This document shows, piece after piece, positions 6,690-6,905 of a stretch of DNA of 6,905 bases. The notes beneath the pieces are model-generated. The model saw only the letters and a program-made list of their open reading frames with translations. It had not been told where the DNA came from and did not search any database. The translations under genes were made by a program, and so were the position numbers. Each line of letters starts with the position of its first letter. The first letter of the stretch is position 1. Source of the DNA: a candidate division CSSED10-310 bacterium (lineage in GTDB: Bacteria; CSSED10-310; JAFGDC01); the NCBI GenBank assembly GCA_016932295.1, contig JAFGDC010000449.1, forward strand, positions 1 through 6,905. Direction: 5' to 3'.

Positions 6690-6905
6690 ACCAGGGAGGG
6701 GACCGTTGGTGATGCCGGGCTGTCGAGGTTTCCCGCCTTTTGTCCACTTCTGGCTATCCAGCGTGTCACCGAAGGCCCACCAAGCGAGTTCGTGCAGCCA
6801 CGGCTCCCCTCCCTGTTAGGGTTGGCAGGGGATCGAAGATTTTTCGTCTATGCGACCCGGAAACCACCTGAGAACGGAGTGGCGGATCACCGGCGGTTCC
6901 TTTCC
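6690..6905 (+). ncRNA. Candidate structured RNA, HEARO/omega-RNA-like, cut by window edge
   Basis: This region is dense with complementary segments. CAGGGAGGGGA (6692-6702) pairs perfectly with TCCCCTCCCTG (6805-6815). Past a bulged C6804, CCGT (6703-6706) pairs with ACGG (6800-6803), closing a ~100-nt domain. Inside that domain lies CTGG-CTAT-CCAG (6750-6761), extended by CAC/GTG (6745-6747/6763-6765). Downstream are CGAA-GATTT-TTCG (6834-6846) and a bulged hairpin at 6864-6882 nested in CCGG/CCGG (6857-6860/6890-6893). AGGG (6818-6821) and AGGGGA (6827-6832) can instead pair with CCCT and TCCCCT in 6805-6814, competing with the long stem. From memory the sequence and layout resemble the RNA placed just 5' of iscB in ISC elements. 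An iscB frame would then begin past position 6905. Alternatives are another IS-end RNA, a retron-type RNA or a short coding frame. Strand and ends are inferred. Confidence 0.4.

Noticed and set aside
6580..6819. Open minus-strand frame with Trp-rich product (WLHELAWWAFGDTLD...)
   Set aside because: A TAA stop lies just upstream and there is no start codon in the first conserved-looking part. It is explained by the GC-rich structured element read backwards.
6681..6905. Open + frame from ATG 6681 running off the window (MKKTREGTVGDAG...)
   Set aside because: It has no stop within 75 codons, but it covers exactly the dense inverted-repeat region, has no clear ribosome-binding site, and reads like the spurious proteins often called over structured RNAs. 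I favour RNA. A downstream extension would decide.

Overview
The window is GC-rich bacterial DNA with all recognisable genes on the + strand. The arginyl-tRNA synthetase has the signature forms I associate with Bacteroidota and relatives (an SSPNTNKPLHLGH version of the HIGH region and KMKSREG in place of KMSKS). That would suggest a GC-rich member of the FCB group or a candidate phylum near it. This rests on one protein family, so the lineage is an inference.

Layout. Positions 1-87 hold a perfect 19-bp tandem repeat array that probably continues to the left. A compact gene cluster follows: (i) 192-2282, an exported protein with a beta-propeller-like N-terminal half and a transglutaminase-like fold whose catalytic Cys and His appear to be lost; (ii) 2292-4025, argS, whose Shine-Dalgarno overlaps the stop of the first gene; (iii) 4093-5544, a complete M20-family aminoacyl-histidine dipeptidase (PepD) with all metal and catalytic residues. 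A strong GNRA-capped intrinsic terminator at 5563-5601 closes the cluster. The three genes look co-transcribed, but I see no biochemical link beyond housekeeping roles in tRNA charging and peptide or amino-acid recycling.

From about 5602 the DNA changes character. A gene-free stretch of about 400 bp contains a G6/C6 hairpin that reads as a terminator for leftward transcription, an AT-rich patch and no convincing gene. At 6008-6520 there is a small protein with two CPxC knuckles that resembles the BCAM0308 family. After a G-rich spacer, the last ~215 bp (about 6690-6905) are packed with nested and competing inverted repeats and look like a structured RNA.

The most interesting candidate is this right edge. 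From memory its sequence and layout resemble the HEARO/omega RNA that sits directly upstream of iscB genes (IS200/IS605-like ISC elements with an RNA-guided nuclease). If so, an iscB reading frame should begin just past the window. I could not test this without the flanking sequence or a covariance-model search.
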